DNA of 64,000 nucleotides from Cercophora sp. LCS_1 (Eukaryota; Ascomycota; Sordariomycetes; Sordariales; Lasiosphaeriaceae), in contig JAPZLL010000027.1 of the NCBI GenBank assembly GCA_036250225.1, positions 310,001-374,000 of the forward strand, written 5' to 3'. Numbering within the stretch: the first letter of the stretch is position 1; each line of letters starts with the position of its first letter. The notes beneath the pieces are model-generated. The model was not told the DNA's origin. It searched no databases and worked only from the letters and a program-made list of their open reading frames with translations. Position numbers and translations under genes: made by a program. Positions 10,508 to 21,787 of this stretch are shown here, one piece after another.

Positions 10508-11686
10508 TTATACCAACAGTACAGCGTTCAGGCAGCCGTCGTTCTGTGTCTTCATGTTAGCATCTCGCCGCATGTCGTGTTCTGGTGCGGACAACGTACC
10601 TCTGGGTTGTTGGTAATCTGTGCGTATCTACCCCACGCAATCTTTCCTGATGCTGTGACAATTCCGAGGTCTGAGACGTTCACCTCGATACTGCACAGGT
10701 CAGTAACTACTCTAATGGCGTAAAGTGACAATCACATACATTGTGCCCTTGCTGAGAACACCGAGCTGGGTGTAGAGAGGGTTGCTGGGGTTCTTCTTGA
10801 CGCCGAGGATGGGGAGCTGGACGGTGACGTTGAGGGTAGGATGCGTGACGTTAGCCTTCTTGTAACGAAGACCCATGGGCCGAATGAAACCTGTGCTTTG
10901 TCAGTCTTGTTCTCAGGCTGTGCTGGAAAAACCTACGTTCGTATTTGACGGGTCTTCGTGTGAAGTCGGGTCCAACGAAAGTCGGCTACAACATGTCAGC
11001 ATGTCACCCTCAGGCAATCCTCCTGATCAAACCAACCTTGGTAACAACACGCTTCCACCCCTTCTTGGCAATCTTCTTGCCCGTTTTCACCCTACCCACT
11101 CGTTAATCTCATCTTCGTTCCCATCCAGAACCAATCCCAAACATACACCTTGAACAGCTCCTCCTCGCTGATGCCCTTGACCTTGGGAATCGGCACCGAG
11201 AACCGTGCCGCCTTCTCGGCCCTCTTATTCTTGATCTGCGAGCTCAAAGCCTTGGCCGAGGTCGGGTTGTTACGGTCGAGCAGATAAGCGGGGATGGGAT
11301 TGTCGGGCTCCTTCTCGTCGGGTGCGCCCTTGACATTGCGCTCCTCGTGCTGCTTGATCTTCTTGCGCATCTGGATCTTCTGGGCGTGTCGCTCCTTTGC
11401 GTACAGCTTGGCCCGCAAGCCGCGGAGGTTCTGGGCATTTTCGCTCGCCTTGTGGCCCTCGCGCGCCGCCTTCTTGCGCGTGCGCTCCTCATGGTCGAGG
11501 CGACGACCGTGGAGCTTGGTATGCCTCTCTGTGCGTTGTGTGTTAGGACTAGGATTCGATGCAGCGAAGCGATCGTGGGGATGATTGGGACTGCGGGCGT
11601 ACCGATATACTCGTTCTGAGGCTGTTGGGGGAAGTCACGGTTAGCAGAGCGATAACAGGTCAATTGAAACGGGGTGTACGAACCAT
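10508..11686 (-). CDS. NSA2: Ribosome biogenesis protein Nsa2
   Basis: Nuclear/nucleolar pre-60S assembly factor needed for 27S pre-rRNA processing. I resolved eight coding exons: 11684-11686 (only ATG), 11603-11621, 11147-11528, 11037-11091, 10937-10985, 10740-10890, 10600-10690 and 10508-10543. They add up to exactly 261 codons, the length of yeast Nsa2. The protein starts MPQNEYIERHTKLHGRRL and contains MRKKIKQHE, IPAYLLDR, KVKGISEEELFKV, PTFVGPDFTRRPVKYER and FIRPMGLRYKKANVTHP, ending NDGCLNAVLLV. The fold is eS8-like. All introns are GT-AG and the phases agree. A start codon separated from the rest by an intron is also seen in the neighbouring SPT2 gene. Confidence 0.97.
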
Positions 11687-12527
11687 GGCGACGTACTGGG
11701 CAAAGGGGCTGCTGGGTTTCTTCTCTTCACGATCGCAAACAGATTGTCGACCGCCACCGAGCTTGGATGTTTTCTGGGGCCGATAAAAAAATCGACAAGC
11801 TTATCGGTGCCAGGTGGCGGGTGGTGGGGCACCTGCCAAGCGTCTTATCCTCGCCAGACGGGATGCCTTGTCTCTCACATTGCCGATGCAGCATTGCATG
11901 GAGTCGAGGATTCGAATTCTTTTGACAGAAAAAAAAGTATATTCATGATACTGACTACTGAGACGGTTTTACAAGATGATTTCTTCAAACCAGAGAGCTG
12001 TATTGAACGGAGAGGTTTGCTGGGTTCCAGGGCACGTTCCTCGCAAATCACCAACAGTCGCCAGCGAGCAGACCAATGCGCTCAAGGAAAAAAAAAGGGG
12101 GCCGTTGTTTACTAGAGCTTTCCCGAAGGACATAGGGGTACTTCCAAGCTGGTGTTTCGTCATACGTCACTCGATGGCACGATCAGGAACTAGAACATCC
12201 AGTTCAGCACGCGGTTGCGCGCAAGAAATCTTTGATCGCTATCCACAGAGGTTTGCGAGTGCTCATATTCCCAAATTACAGACAAACCAGACCTGTGTTC
12301 AGGATCGTATCCATATTTAAAGCAACCAAAGCCAATCGACCCCCGCTCGAAGGCAAACGCCATGCGCTGATGCATTGTCGTGACCGTCCACCCTGTAAAA
12401 CGCCGTGATATGATGGGAACAAAGCCCAAGATCCCAATTACCGACAACCGCCCATCCTCAACCAGACCAGTATCCTTCCGTGGTTGAATGCGCATCCACC
12501 TAGATCCGAATGCAAAACAAAGGGGTA
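11687..12527. other. Intergenic between NSA2 start and SPT2 end
   Basis: About 840 bp holding the NSA2 promoter/5' leader and the SPT2 3' region. Small open frames overlap on both strands without motifs. Short A runs occur at about 11928-11937 and 12088-12096. I see no further gene. Confidence 0.5.
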
Positions 12528-13771
12528 TCAACGAGTTGCCGCCTTGGCCTTCACAGCGGCTAGTGCCTGGCGTTTTTTATCCTCCTTCTCCTTCTTGAGT
12601 CTCGCCTCAAGTGCCATCTCGCGCCGGTCCTCAAGGATCGCAGCTTGTTGTGCTCTACGTTCCTCCTCGTCGATATCCGAGATACCGGCCTCCATATCCG
12701 ACTCTTCTTCTGAATCGTACTCGTCGTAGCGGCGGCCGTATCCATAACCGGGCTCCTCCTCATCGTCGTACTCGATAAAGTCGTCGAGCTCCTCGTCTTC
12801 CTCGGTCCGTCTTCGGGGATGGGAAAGGGGTCCGCCATAACGAGGACGCTCTTGTTCCCTCCCGGGACCTGAGCGTGAGCTGGCACCTGCCTTGGCGGTG
12901 GCGGACCCAGGTCTTGGGCGAGCAGTCCCGGTATAGCCAGTAGTCGCCAAAGCAGCCTTCTTGACCTTTTTCTCCTCGGGGGCGGGAGGGGTTTTATCCT
13001 TGGCGCTAGGTGCCTTTGACGATGCACCTGGCCGCTGCCCGGGGCGGGTTGTCCCATTACGGGAGGCGGCGGCGGCTGTTCCGGTATATCCACCTGACGC
13101 TTGTTGCCGACTACCAGCCTTGGCTGCTGATTTTGCATCCCTAGCCTCCTGTGCCTTGAGCTGTTGTCGCTCCTTCATAGTGAGAACCTTCTTGATGGGC
13201 TGGTGTTGGATCTTGCCGAATGTCTCGAGCTGCCCCTTGTTGGCATTGGCACGCTTCATGATCTCAGCGAAGGATCCCTTCTTCGGCTCCGTCTTGGGGC
13301 CGGAATCACTGTTGGCGGGACGACTGGCAAGAGTTCGGGATGGCAAAGCCTTGCCACCCGAAGCCGACGACGAGGACGTCTTGGGACCATCTTTGAGAGG
13401 TCGAGAGACCGGCCGTTGTGACGTGGAAGTAGGTTTTGGCGGGCCCTGGGATGGTGCAGGTTTGCTGGGAAGATTGCTGTTTGACCCAACGGCTGGGCGG
13501 GGTGAGGGCTTGGGTGAGTTCCCATTCGTTCGTGACGGCGCGCTGGAGTGAGACTCCGTGCGAGGAGTCTTTGCAGGTGGCGCGTCGCGGGGTTCATCGG
13601 CGGCTCTGCGCTTCGGAATTATGGGACTGGGGCGGGAGCCATTGGTGGGAGAAGGTAATGGCTGTTCGCCCGTGATGGACGCCAACAGGTCTGTGATCTG
13701 GAATAGAGTTAACTCGGCTTCGGCAAACAAAAGTTGAGTTGCCGAAAGCGGCCGGAATGTTGACTCACCAT
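12528..13771 (-). CDS. SPT2: SPT2 chromatin protein
   Basis: Histone H3-H4 chaperone of transcribed chromatin. Two coding exons: ATG alone at 13769-13771, then a GTGAGT...CCAG intron, then 12528-13697, giving 390 aa. The protein therefore begins M-ITDLLASITGEQ. The middle is long, disordered, Ser/Pro/Lys-rich with TGYTGTA repeats. The C-terminus holds the conserved SPT2 domain: an acidic block (EEDEELDDFIEYDDEEE), Tyr/Arg-rich linker, then SDMEAGISDIDEEERRAQ and a Lys-rich helix (LEARLKKEKEDKKRQ). The unspliced open frame extends upstream to 13805, but that reading would replace the conserved start and runs through a strong donor. It is divergent from RPP2, sharing an about 840-bp promoter region. 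Confidence 0.93.
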
Positions 13772-14610
13772 CGTTATGGTAGTCGCGTGACGATGTCGGA
13801 GCCAAAGACCGCCTTGTAATGATTCCTCCCCGGCCTCATACGATGGGCTGGCGTTGAGTCATCTAGGAAGTTGCGAGCTGAAAAGTTTGGCTGCTCGCGA
13901 TCGGCTCGACTTTGGCTGAATGCCTTTGCGGATTCGGCGGGGGATTAGCGAATGCTAGATAATCCGAGAAAAATCGCAGCAAAAATTGGGTGCGATCGTA
14001 GAGCGAATTGCGCTGAAATCTCGCAGATACGACGGGGGTGCCGCAACGCTGGAAGGGGTTGTTTGCGGGAGAAGAGAGGAAAAGCCTGCGTGATCGATCG
14101 AGCTCTTTATATCTGTTCACTGCTGGCGCCTTTAACCACTCCGGGCGCCTGCTTCGGAACGCTAATGGGGCGCAGCGGAGAGGCCTGTGGAGAATCCATA
14201 GAACGCCTCAATGGGGCTGCGGAATATGAGAGCAGCCGAATCCGCTGGCTTGGGTGCTGTGCCAAGACACTGGCCCGCTTTGGAGGTTGGCCTTACGTCA
14301 GCAGAGAGGATCTGCCCTAAGAGGGCGGGGGGTCAGGTGATTTGGTGGGGTCTGAAATGCAGAGCTCACAGAACCAAAATCGCAAAATAATTCAAGATTT
14401 CGGCCGAGCTCAGAACTTCCACCGAACCAGTCACTCCCCGACAATCAGAACTAAGAAGAGTCTTTCTCCGCATAACCAGCGGTTAAACCTGATTGACCTC
14501 TCTTGTTCTTTACCAATTCTATAAATCGTAAGTTCCTTCGACTGCTTCGCATCCTTCAATTGCTTCCCATCATCGAGCCATCTCTAATCGGCGCAATATT
14601 TCCAGTCAAA
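13772..14610. promoter_or_regulatory. Divergent promoter of SPT2 and RPP2
   Basis: The gap separates two divergent housekeeping genes. A T/C-rich tract with TTCTTTACC lies before the RPP2 start, typical of fungal ribosomal protein leaders. No coding potential is seen. Confidence 0.5.
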
Positions 14611-15065
14611 ATGAAGCACCTCGCAGCTTACCTTCTCCTCGGCCTCGCCGGCAACACCTCCCCCTCCGCCAAGGACATCAAGGCCGTTCTCGGGTCTGTC
14701 GGCATTGAGGCTGACGATGACCGTCTCGACACCCTCCTTTCCGAGCTCAAGGGCAAGGACATCAACGAGGTACGACCGATTAGCCACCATGGGTGCTTTG
14801 CGCCGAGATAGCACGAGATAGCTAACAGCTCGCAGTTGATTGCCGAGGGTTCCTCCAAGCTCGCCTCCGTCCCCTCGGGCGGCGGTGGTGCTGCTCCCGC
14901 TGCTGGTGGCGCTGCTGCCGGCGGTGCTGCTGAGGAGGCTAAGGAGGAGGCCAAGGAGGAGGGTACGAAACCCCCCTTATCCCCGTCATCAAACATGTTC
15001 GTGCTAACAAGTCAACAGAGAAGGAGGAGTCCGACGAGGACATGGGCTTCGGTCTCTTCGACTAA
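14611..15065 (+). CDS. RPP2: 60S acidic ribosomal protein P2
   Basis: Ribosomal stalk protein that dimerises with P1 and recruits elongation factors. Three exons: 14611-14769, 14836-14962 and 15019-15065, giving 110 aa. The N-terminal dimerisation domain reads MKHLAAYLLLGLAGNTSPSA ... DDDRLDTLLSELKGKDINE. Then come the Ala/Gly hinge and an acidic EEAKEEAKEE segment. The protein ends in the P-stalk tail ESDEDMGFGLFD, which is almost invariant in eukaryotes and also the ribotoxin/GTPase contact site. Length and intron layout are normal for ascomycete P2. Confidence 0.98.
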
Positions 15066-15895
15066 GCGTCTCCCCGCCAAAACGAAACATTTTCACCCGG
15101 CGTGGGAGTTTCCGAGGAATGATCTTGACGACCTACTGGGCACGATGGCAAGGTTATCTGCATCTTTTTTGCGTCGGCATGGGAGCTGGCGTTATCGGAT
15201 CCTAACGACGAATCGGTACGGATGTGCAACGGGTTAGGCCAGGAAAATAGAGGGCAAGACTTTCTTCGGGATCTTTGGTGCCCATGCAGTGATTGAGTGG
15301 CGACGTGACTTGTGATTGCGCTTGAAAACTCCCGTGTTCCAATGTCGATGAAGATGCAGACCGAGCACTCGCCAGCTGAAGCTGTTTGCGATGTCGTTGC
15401 AGCTCACACAGCTGCGTCCAAGGCCTCTGACCCTTGTCGTCTTGAATTTGTTGCCTCAGGCCTGTGCTGTGTGTGGGAGCCCGTGGGAGCCGTTGCTTGG
15501 CAGGCCAGGGTTCGCGTTGCCGAACCGTTGGCGCGGTTGCTGCGAGCAACGGCGAAGCGAAGCTGGCGGCTGTTGATTGGCCGATGCTCCACAATCCAAA
15601 ATATTCCCAGCTAGCGGGAAAAGCACCGTCCCAGCTCCCGTCAATCTTCCCCCGGGATCCGACCTTTACCTCTCGCGCCGCATTGCCCCCTGTGCCGACA
15701 AAGTGCAATTGTTCGCATGATGCCTCGATTCGACACGTAAAACAGCATTTAGTCGACAGTAAATCATCAACATCACTCCGTTTGGCGCGTAGAGAATTGG
15801 AGGGGAGAGAAGCGCGCACGACGACATCGACGACTACCACAGCCCGAAAAACAACAAAGGAGAACAAACGGGGTACGACAACAAACAGAGGAAAC
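15066..15895. other. Intergenic between RPP2 and MPS1
   Basis: This gap holds the RPP2 3' region and the MPS1 5' leader. The MPS1 frame happens to be open back to 15464, but the upstream part has no conserved content. Overlapping minus-strand frames are shadows. Confidence 0.5.
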
Positions 15896-18707
15896 ATGTC
15901 GGCCGCATCGCCAACGCCAATGGGCGCTGGGAGCCACTTTACGTCTTTGGGACGAAGAACATCCGCGAGACAGGCTCTCCGACGTCCAACATCGAGAAGT
16001 CAACTCGCTCGTAGCGAGTCGAATCCGGGAGCAGGCTCTGCGCCGGCAGTTGGCAGGGAACCTAAGTCGCAGTCACAGCAATACTCGACTATGAACGACA
16101 GCTCCGACGACGAGATACCTGTTCCCATGAAACTGAGCGCTCTCACAAAAGCGCTGCTCAACGATGGCCATGCTTCTGAGGCGTCATCTGCGGCTGCGGC
16201 TGCCGGAGTGGGAGCAGACCGCCCTTCCTCACCGGTGGGTCGACCACCTTCGCGTGTCATGACTAGGAGAAACGCGCTCGCCACATCGACTTCGTCCATT
16301 CCCGACGACAAGGACTTCGGGAGGGAGGGTGTTCGGCCGCGCGAGACAAGACGTCAAGTCCGTGCCGGTAGCGCACAACTGCCTTCTTCACGTCCTTCCT
16401 CACCCGTCCACAACCAAGAAACAAGCCCTGCGCCAGTACGAAAGAGGGTTGTTCGACTCAGCTCTCAGGCCAATGGCGTCCTGCAGAGCGGCTTCCAGAA
16501 CGGATTGCGTAGATCGCTGTCGTCTTCAGCCCCAGGAAAGCGGACAGATACTAGAGACGTTCCGGAAGAGAAACGGAACCCAGTGCCAGTCCCAGTGCAG
16601 CCACAGCCGCAGCCAGAGCCACAAGTCCAGCCAGAGGCGCCTGCCGATGTCAACACACCAGTTGTCCCAGTCAGAACCGTGAGGATAGCTCTCGGATCCT
16701 CGGGGCAAAAGGCAAGATCTGGAGGGTCCTCTGGAGTGTCGAAGCGGTCTGGAGGATACAGCGACCAGGAAATGCCAGAAGACCCAGCTACCATTGGACG
16801 CCCGACAGTTGCAGCACCACAGAGCTCTATGCGAGTCAAGAGAATCGGGAAAACTCCGGGCAGCTTCCTCAGCGGCCCAGCCCGGCGTGGACGGAGGAGG
16901 CAGAGTGACGAGGATGTCGAAGGCCAAGGAGATGGTGAGGTCATGGGTGAGGTCATGGGTTCGAGCCAGGACCCCGAAAGCCAGCAGCCGCATTACATGG
17001 AGCCCGAACTGGGAGAGCCGCCTGCGTCCTCTTTCCTCGCCTCCAGCTATCGTGACTTTGCGGCATCAGGGAGCCCAGTCAGTGCCAGGGACTCGGCCAG
17101 GGCAGCCATCCGCAAACAGACATCAAACGCTAATATCTTGGAACCACAAGCCAAAGATAATGGGAATGCCCATCTGGGGCTGGATTTCAAGATTCCGGCG
17201 CCCGCGCTCGGACTTCCTGCTGGCAACAACAAGGAGAATGAAGTGCCGTCGTCGTTGCGCCTGTCCAAACCGCTTGGTTCGCAGCTGGCCGATAAACAGC
17301 TTGGGAAACCAGCCCCGCCTATCAACATTGACCTGGGAAAGCCTAGCAATCTTTCCCCCGAACGAAAGGCGCTCGCTATGAAGAGCCAAAACACACCTCA
17401 CCGGGCAGCGCCCCCACCGCCACCCAAAATGTCGGTTGTTGAGACGGTAACAGCTGCAGCCGGAGCATCAGCAGCCAACCCAGCAAACAAGAAGCGCCAG
17501 GTCCTGTTGAGGGTGAACACGAGGACGTACACTAGGATCGACTGCATTGGCCGTGGTGGCTCCGGCAAGGTGTATCGTGTCTCTGCAGAAAACGGCAAGA
17601 TGTTGGCTCTGAAGCGAGTTTCCCTCGAGAATGCGGATGAGAATACCGTGAAGGGTTTCAAGGGAGAAATCGACCTCCTCAAGCGACTTGCTGGCGTCGA
17701 CCGCGTTATTCAGCTCATCGACCATGAGCTCAACATTGAAAAGCAAATGCTCAGTGTGGTAAGTTCAATTCCCCCTTCACCTGAAGAGCAAGTGCTGACT
17801 CGTGTTTTTACAGCTCATGGAAGTCGGCGAGCTGGACTTCAACACGCTGCTCAAGAGCCGCCAAAGCACGCCCGAAGGGTCGCGGCTCGATCCCGTCTTC
17901 ATCCGGTACTACTGGAAAGAGATGCTCGAATGTGTGCAGGCCGTGCATGCTCGCGATGTTGTGCACAGTGATCTAAAGCCGGCCAACTTTGTTCTTGTCC
18001 AAGGTCGTCTGAAGCTCATCGATTTTGGCATTGCCAACGCCATCCAGACCGAGATGACGGTGAATGTGCACCGCGAGACGCAAATCGGCACACCCAACTA
18101 CATGTCACCCGAATCCCTAATGGACTCGAACCAGTACGCCTTTACGTCGGCGCACAACGGCAAGTTCTGCATTCCTCCACCGTTGCAGCATGCCAAGGGT
18201 GCGCCGAAGCTCATGAAGCTGGGTAAGCCCAGCGATGTGTGGAGCTTGGGATGTATCCTGTATCAGATGGTGTACGGCCTGCCGCCGTTTGGCAAGATTG
18301 CCAACCAGATGTCGCGATGCCAGGCAATCATCAACTGGGCTTACCAAGTCGACTTCCCTGAGACTACAGAGGACGGCAGCCGTGTGCCCCCCAGTCTGAT
18401 CCGGACAATGCGGAGGTGCCTCAACCGCGAGCAAAAGGAGCGGCCGACGTGCGACGAGCTGTTGGCCGACACCGATCCCTTCCTGTATCCCCAGGAGTTC
18501 GACCCTGCTGTGTACGTGGCTGCTGAGCATGGCAAGGTCCTGCCAGTCACCGAGGAGCTTCTGTCGAGAATCATCCAGAGCGTGGTGCAGAGGTGTCGGG
18601 AGAGGATGCCCACCGAAGGCGAGGCCTTGTCGACTTGGCCTGGGGCATACTGGACCAGCGTCAAGAAGGCCGTGCAGGGTGGCGGAGGGAGCGGTGGTGC
18701 GAGGTGA
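15896..18707 (+). CDS. MPS1: Mps1/TTK dual-specificity spindle checkpoint kinase
   Basis: Kinase of the kinetochore that triggers the spindle assembly checkpoint. Two exons: 15896-17758 and 17814-18707, 918 aa. Residues 1-530 are disordered and rich in Ser, Pro and Arg, with an SDDEIPVP stretch and a KEN-like NNKENE near residue 445. The kinase domain spans about 545-830: IGRGGSGKVYRV (Gly loop), MLALKRV (Lys), VVHSDLKPANFV (catalytic loop), LIDFGIANAI (DFG), IGTPNYMSPE (activation segment typical of Mps1) and DVWSLGCILYQMVYG. The intron lies inside the kinase domain, between MLSV and LMEVGELDF. I start at the ATG with context AAACATGTCG; an ATG-bearing open extension exists upstream but lacks conserved sequence. 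Confidence 0.96.
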
Positions 18708-19297
18708 TACTTGGACCGGTGATTGTATAAATTGTTGGATACCGGCGTGTTTGATGATAAATGGGCGGCGATCTTGTTTTCTTGACGAAGCTTATGACCA
18801 GAAGGCATTTGGGGTACACACCACACACTCACACAGGGAGAAAGTTTGAGGGGCGTTTGTATTGTTTTTTTATTGCTTTATTTCTACTGTTCTTGTTGGA
18901 TAGCTGTCTGGATGCCTTGTCGATACCACACCAGCAACACATTGGTCTCTTGTGTCTGCTGGAAGCGAGCGGAGGCTTCATGCTGCGTTGTTATACCACA
19001 CCGTCGTAATATACCACTATCGTTCTTGGGTTACAATAGCATCTGTCTCTGTCGGCGTCGTGACAATTCATCAGAGATATACATACGAAAGAGCCACGAA
19101 AAAAGAGTTGGTACATTTGCAGTATGCTACAGTTATGTTCCAGCCAATCTTACAACCAGGGCTTTGTCTCTGCCCTTTCCTTGCCACCCGGAGTTGAGCA
19201 ATTATTCCAACTCTTCTCCTTCCCCTCGCACCAACTATCCCCCTTCCTCCTACCGTCCCCTGCCTTTGTTCCATTCCGCCTTTCCCAACCATCCCAA
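18708..19297. other. Convergent 3' intergenic region
   Basis: About 590 bp between the convergent MPS1 and MRPL49 genes. It contains T-rich and TATA/AATA stretches that fit 3' ends; no coding motif is seen. Confidence 0.5.
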
Positions 19298-19936
19298 TCA
19301 CACAGCATCAGTAACGACCTTGACCTCACTAATCCTCAACACGGTATACCGATGCTGGCTATACACGTGCTTCTTCCGCCGGCACCGTCTCTTCTTCTTG
19401 ATCATGACCCGCACAGGCTCCTGCTCGGTCCCCGTCACAATCGCCCGGCACTCAAACAGCCGCTCGTCCACAAACGGCGACCCCTGCAGCGTGAAATCGC
19501 GGCTGCCCAGCACCGACGCCCTGTTCAGCCGCAGCACATCGCCGGGTTCCACGCCCGGCATCTTGAACGGCAGTCGCACGCTATCTCCCTCCGTCACCAG
19601 GTAGGGTCGGCCGTGGATGTGCACCGTCACGTAGTGCGCTGGCTGGGCGGCGAGGAGGGGGAGGAGGGTGCGGACTGAGGAGGCGATGGGGCCGGTCGGG
19701 AGGGGGGAGGGCGCTGTGGGGAGGCGTTGTCGTGGAGGGTTTGGCCTTTGCTGTATTTGTTCTTGGGACGGGAGGACTTGCTGCGAGGGGTCGATTGGTT
19801 CGATGATTTGGGTTGTTTGGTGGAGGAAGCGCGCTTGGGTTTTTGCGATGGTGGAGATTGGGGAGATGGAGAGGACACTTCGTGGTGGCAGTGGTGCGCG
19901 GAGCTCCAGGATGGAGCGCAGGAGTGTCCTGCTCAT
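19298..19936 (-). CDS. MRPL49: Mitochondrial large-subunit ribosomal protein bL21m
   Basis: Single exon, 212 aa. The first about 45 residues form an Arg/Ser-rich mitochondrial targeting sequence (MSRTLLRSILELRAPLPPRS). A Pro/Gln linker follows, then the bL21 domain from about residue 100: HYVTVHIHGRPYLVTEGD, VEPGDVLRLNRASVLGSRDF, VDERLFECRAIVTG, and the C-terminal IKKKRRCRRKKHVYSQHRY ... LRISEV typical of fungal Mrpl49. It lies tail to tail with MPS1. Confidence 0.95.
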   Translation of the reverse strand: MSRTLLRSILELRAPLPPRSVLSISPISTIAKTQARFLHQTTQIIEPIDPSQQVLPSQEQIQQRPNPPRQRLPTAPSPLPTGPIASSVRTLLPLLAAQPAHYVTVHIHGRPYLVTEGDSVRLPFKMPGVEPGDVLRLNRASVLGSRDFTLQGSPFVDERLFECRAIVTGTEQEPVRVMIKKKRRCRRKKHVYSQHRYTVLRISEVKVVTDAV

Positions 19937-20987
19937 TTTGTTGGTAGCGGTGGGAGGTTCTTCCCCCTTGGATCGACCCCTTGGATTGGGGGGGGGGAGG
20001 GGGGTGGGGAGAGGGGGAAAGTGGTTTTGTTTGGTGAGGGAGGTGGGCTGGTTGGTGTGGGCGGTCGGTTCGGTTTTCGAGATCGCGAGAGGGAAAAATT
20101 GGCGGGTTCGGGGAAGGTTTGGCTTGGTCTTGGCGGAATTGGGTTTTGTGGGGTCCGTGCAGGGGTGCGAGCTCCCTTCACCGAGGTGAGGGGCTTGGCG
20201 CTTGTTTTGGCTCCCCTGAGATGGGATGGGTTCATCTTGGGAACTGACGAAAGCGGCAAAAAAAAAAAAAATGAAAGCAATTACCGTCGATTAGGATGTG
20301 AGTTGCTTTCTGACTTCCTTGGACCCGAATAGTAATCCAACAGCTGAGAAGCCCGGGACTTGGCTCTTGAGCTGGGGTTTGGTCCGTTTGTCGCAGCTTA
20401 CACCTCGCGCCTCTAACCCTCAGTGCTGACAGTGGTGGCATTGCAGCCAATTGGTTAGCCAATTAGTAAATGGCTCGCTGGTCAGTTCTACTCCGACATT
20501 TGTTTGTCTCTGCCCCGTGGAATCCCCGTGCTTGAGCGCCTGATCATCGCCGTGAGCTGGGAACTGCCTTCCCTACCCATCCATCAGCATAACCACGTCG
20601 ACGGGCCTCGGTCCATGGTGTGGGACAATCTCATTTTGCTTGGTTTCAAACCTGGAGGATCGGACACTGTTCCAGCAGTCTATATTATGCATCAAGATCT
20701 CCCATGGGCTCTAGGACTCAAGACGGGTGCTCACCCATCTGGAAGGCTGGGAAGTGACGACACCTCGCATTCGAGGATTTCTTTTGGGACTGGTAGAAGG
20801 TTGAAAATAAAATCGAAACTTTCCTTGGGTCTGCCTTGGGTTTTATTATGAGACCTAGAGCTAGGCCTTGTGGCAGGCGTCGTGCGCAGTGAGCTTTGGC
20901 CGTATTGCCATCCAAACAAAAGGACCCAGTGAGATGGACGCCTTCAGTCAGACTCGAGTGTAATATGGCAGTTAGAATGGCCCTTTC
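19937..20987. other. Intergenic between MRPL49 and the inverted-repeat segment
   Basis: This gap holds the MRPL49 promoter, G-rich on the plus strand (a run near 19987-20010), and an A run at 20258-20270. The open frames here, such as 20504-20851, carry no motif. Confidence 0.5.
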
Positions 20988-20990
20988 TTC

Positions 20991-21073
20991 AACGAGCCGA
21001 GACTCAGTTGGCTCAATGGGATGAGCGCCGCCCCTGTCTGAGCAAAGCCCAGGACGGATCACGTTCAGTTCCC
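20991..21073 (+). repeat. tRNA-like unit, copy 1 (outer left)
   Basis: The unit has an A-box-like TTGGCTCAATGGG, a D-arm that can pair GCTC with GAGC around the loop AATGGGAT, and a B-box-like GTTCAGTTCC about 50 bp downstream. No acceptor stem can be formed, so it is not a functional tRNA. Confidence 0.6.
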
Positions 21074-21190
21074 AACCCCCCCTTTTTTGATTTTTTTTGA
21101 TTGTTTACTTTTTTGCCTGTCGCCTGCTACCTGAAGACGCCTCAGGGTGTGATCCGATGTTTGTATGGCAGACAGAGCGACGCTTTTTCC

Positions 21191-21274
21191 AACGAGTCGA
21201 GACTCAGTTGGCTCAATGGAAGTGAGCGCCGCCCCTGTCTGAGCAAAGCCCAGGACGGATCACGTTCAATTTCC
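21191..21274 (+). repeat. tRNA-like unit, copy 2 (inner left)
   Basis: Direct repeat of copy 1. It differs by CCGAG/TCGAG at the start, AATGGAAGTGAGC in the D-arm region, and GTTCAATTTCC at the B-box-like end. Confidence 0.6.
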
Positions 21275-21787
21275 AGCAATACCACTTTTTTGGTATTGTT
21301 TCCCCTTGAATTCTTATTTCTAATGTTAGGTTTTCTTTGTTCTTACCCGTCTACCTTCATATCACTGACAGAGCAATATATCTCTCTGGACGAGTTGGTA
21401 TTTATAGATATAGGAGAATCTAATCTCTTCAATACTGAATTGCAGTTCAAACCAGCCCATAAGCTCCAATACGATTCCCATACCTATACTACCGCCTCGA
21501 TACTATCTCCTGTGCCCTTACTATGCACATGCACCTCGTCTTGCAATTATTCAGCATTGTTCACCCATCCATCATTGAGCGAGGCATCGGTCGGGGTATT
21601 GTAACAAACAACGAGCTGCTGCTGTCATGATCCGAATCTTCCTGGGGGCGCAGGTGCGGGAGTGGGCGTAGATGCGGATGCGGATGCGGGCGCGGGCGGG
21701 TTCGAATCCCGTGGGTTTGTTGACTGCTGTCTTTCAGCTTGATCTGCGATGATTCAGTCAGCTAAATCAGTAGCAAATGCAAAGACA

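Larger units (their letters stand above)
20988..21277 (+). repeat. Left arm of inverted repeat
   Basis: This arm runs from TTCAACGAGCCGAGACTC to CACGTTCAATTTCCAGC and matches the reverse complement of 24390-24680 almost base for base. Differences seen: one C/T at about 21176, poly-C and poly-T lengths in the middle, and AATTT against ACTT at the inner end. Confidence 0.93.

Noticed and set aside
14611..15237. Unspliced readings across RPP2
   Set aside because: They break the invariant P-stalk tail, which is restored by two standard introns.
15464..15895. N-terminal extension of MPS1 by 144 codons
   Set aside because: Open by chance; composition unlike the rest, and the ATG at 15896 has better context and a normal family length.
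21690..21712. Perfect tRNA T-arm-like sequence GGGTTCGAATCCC
   Set aside because: No A-box, D-arm or acceptor stem at the right distance upstream, where the sequence is a GCGGAT/GCGGGC low-complexity run; not an intact tRNA.
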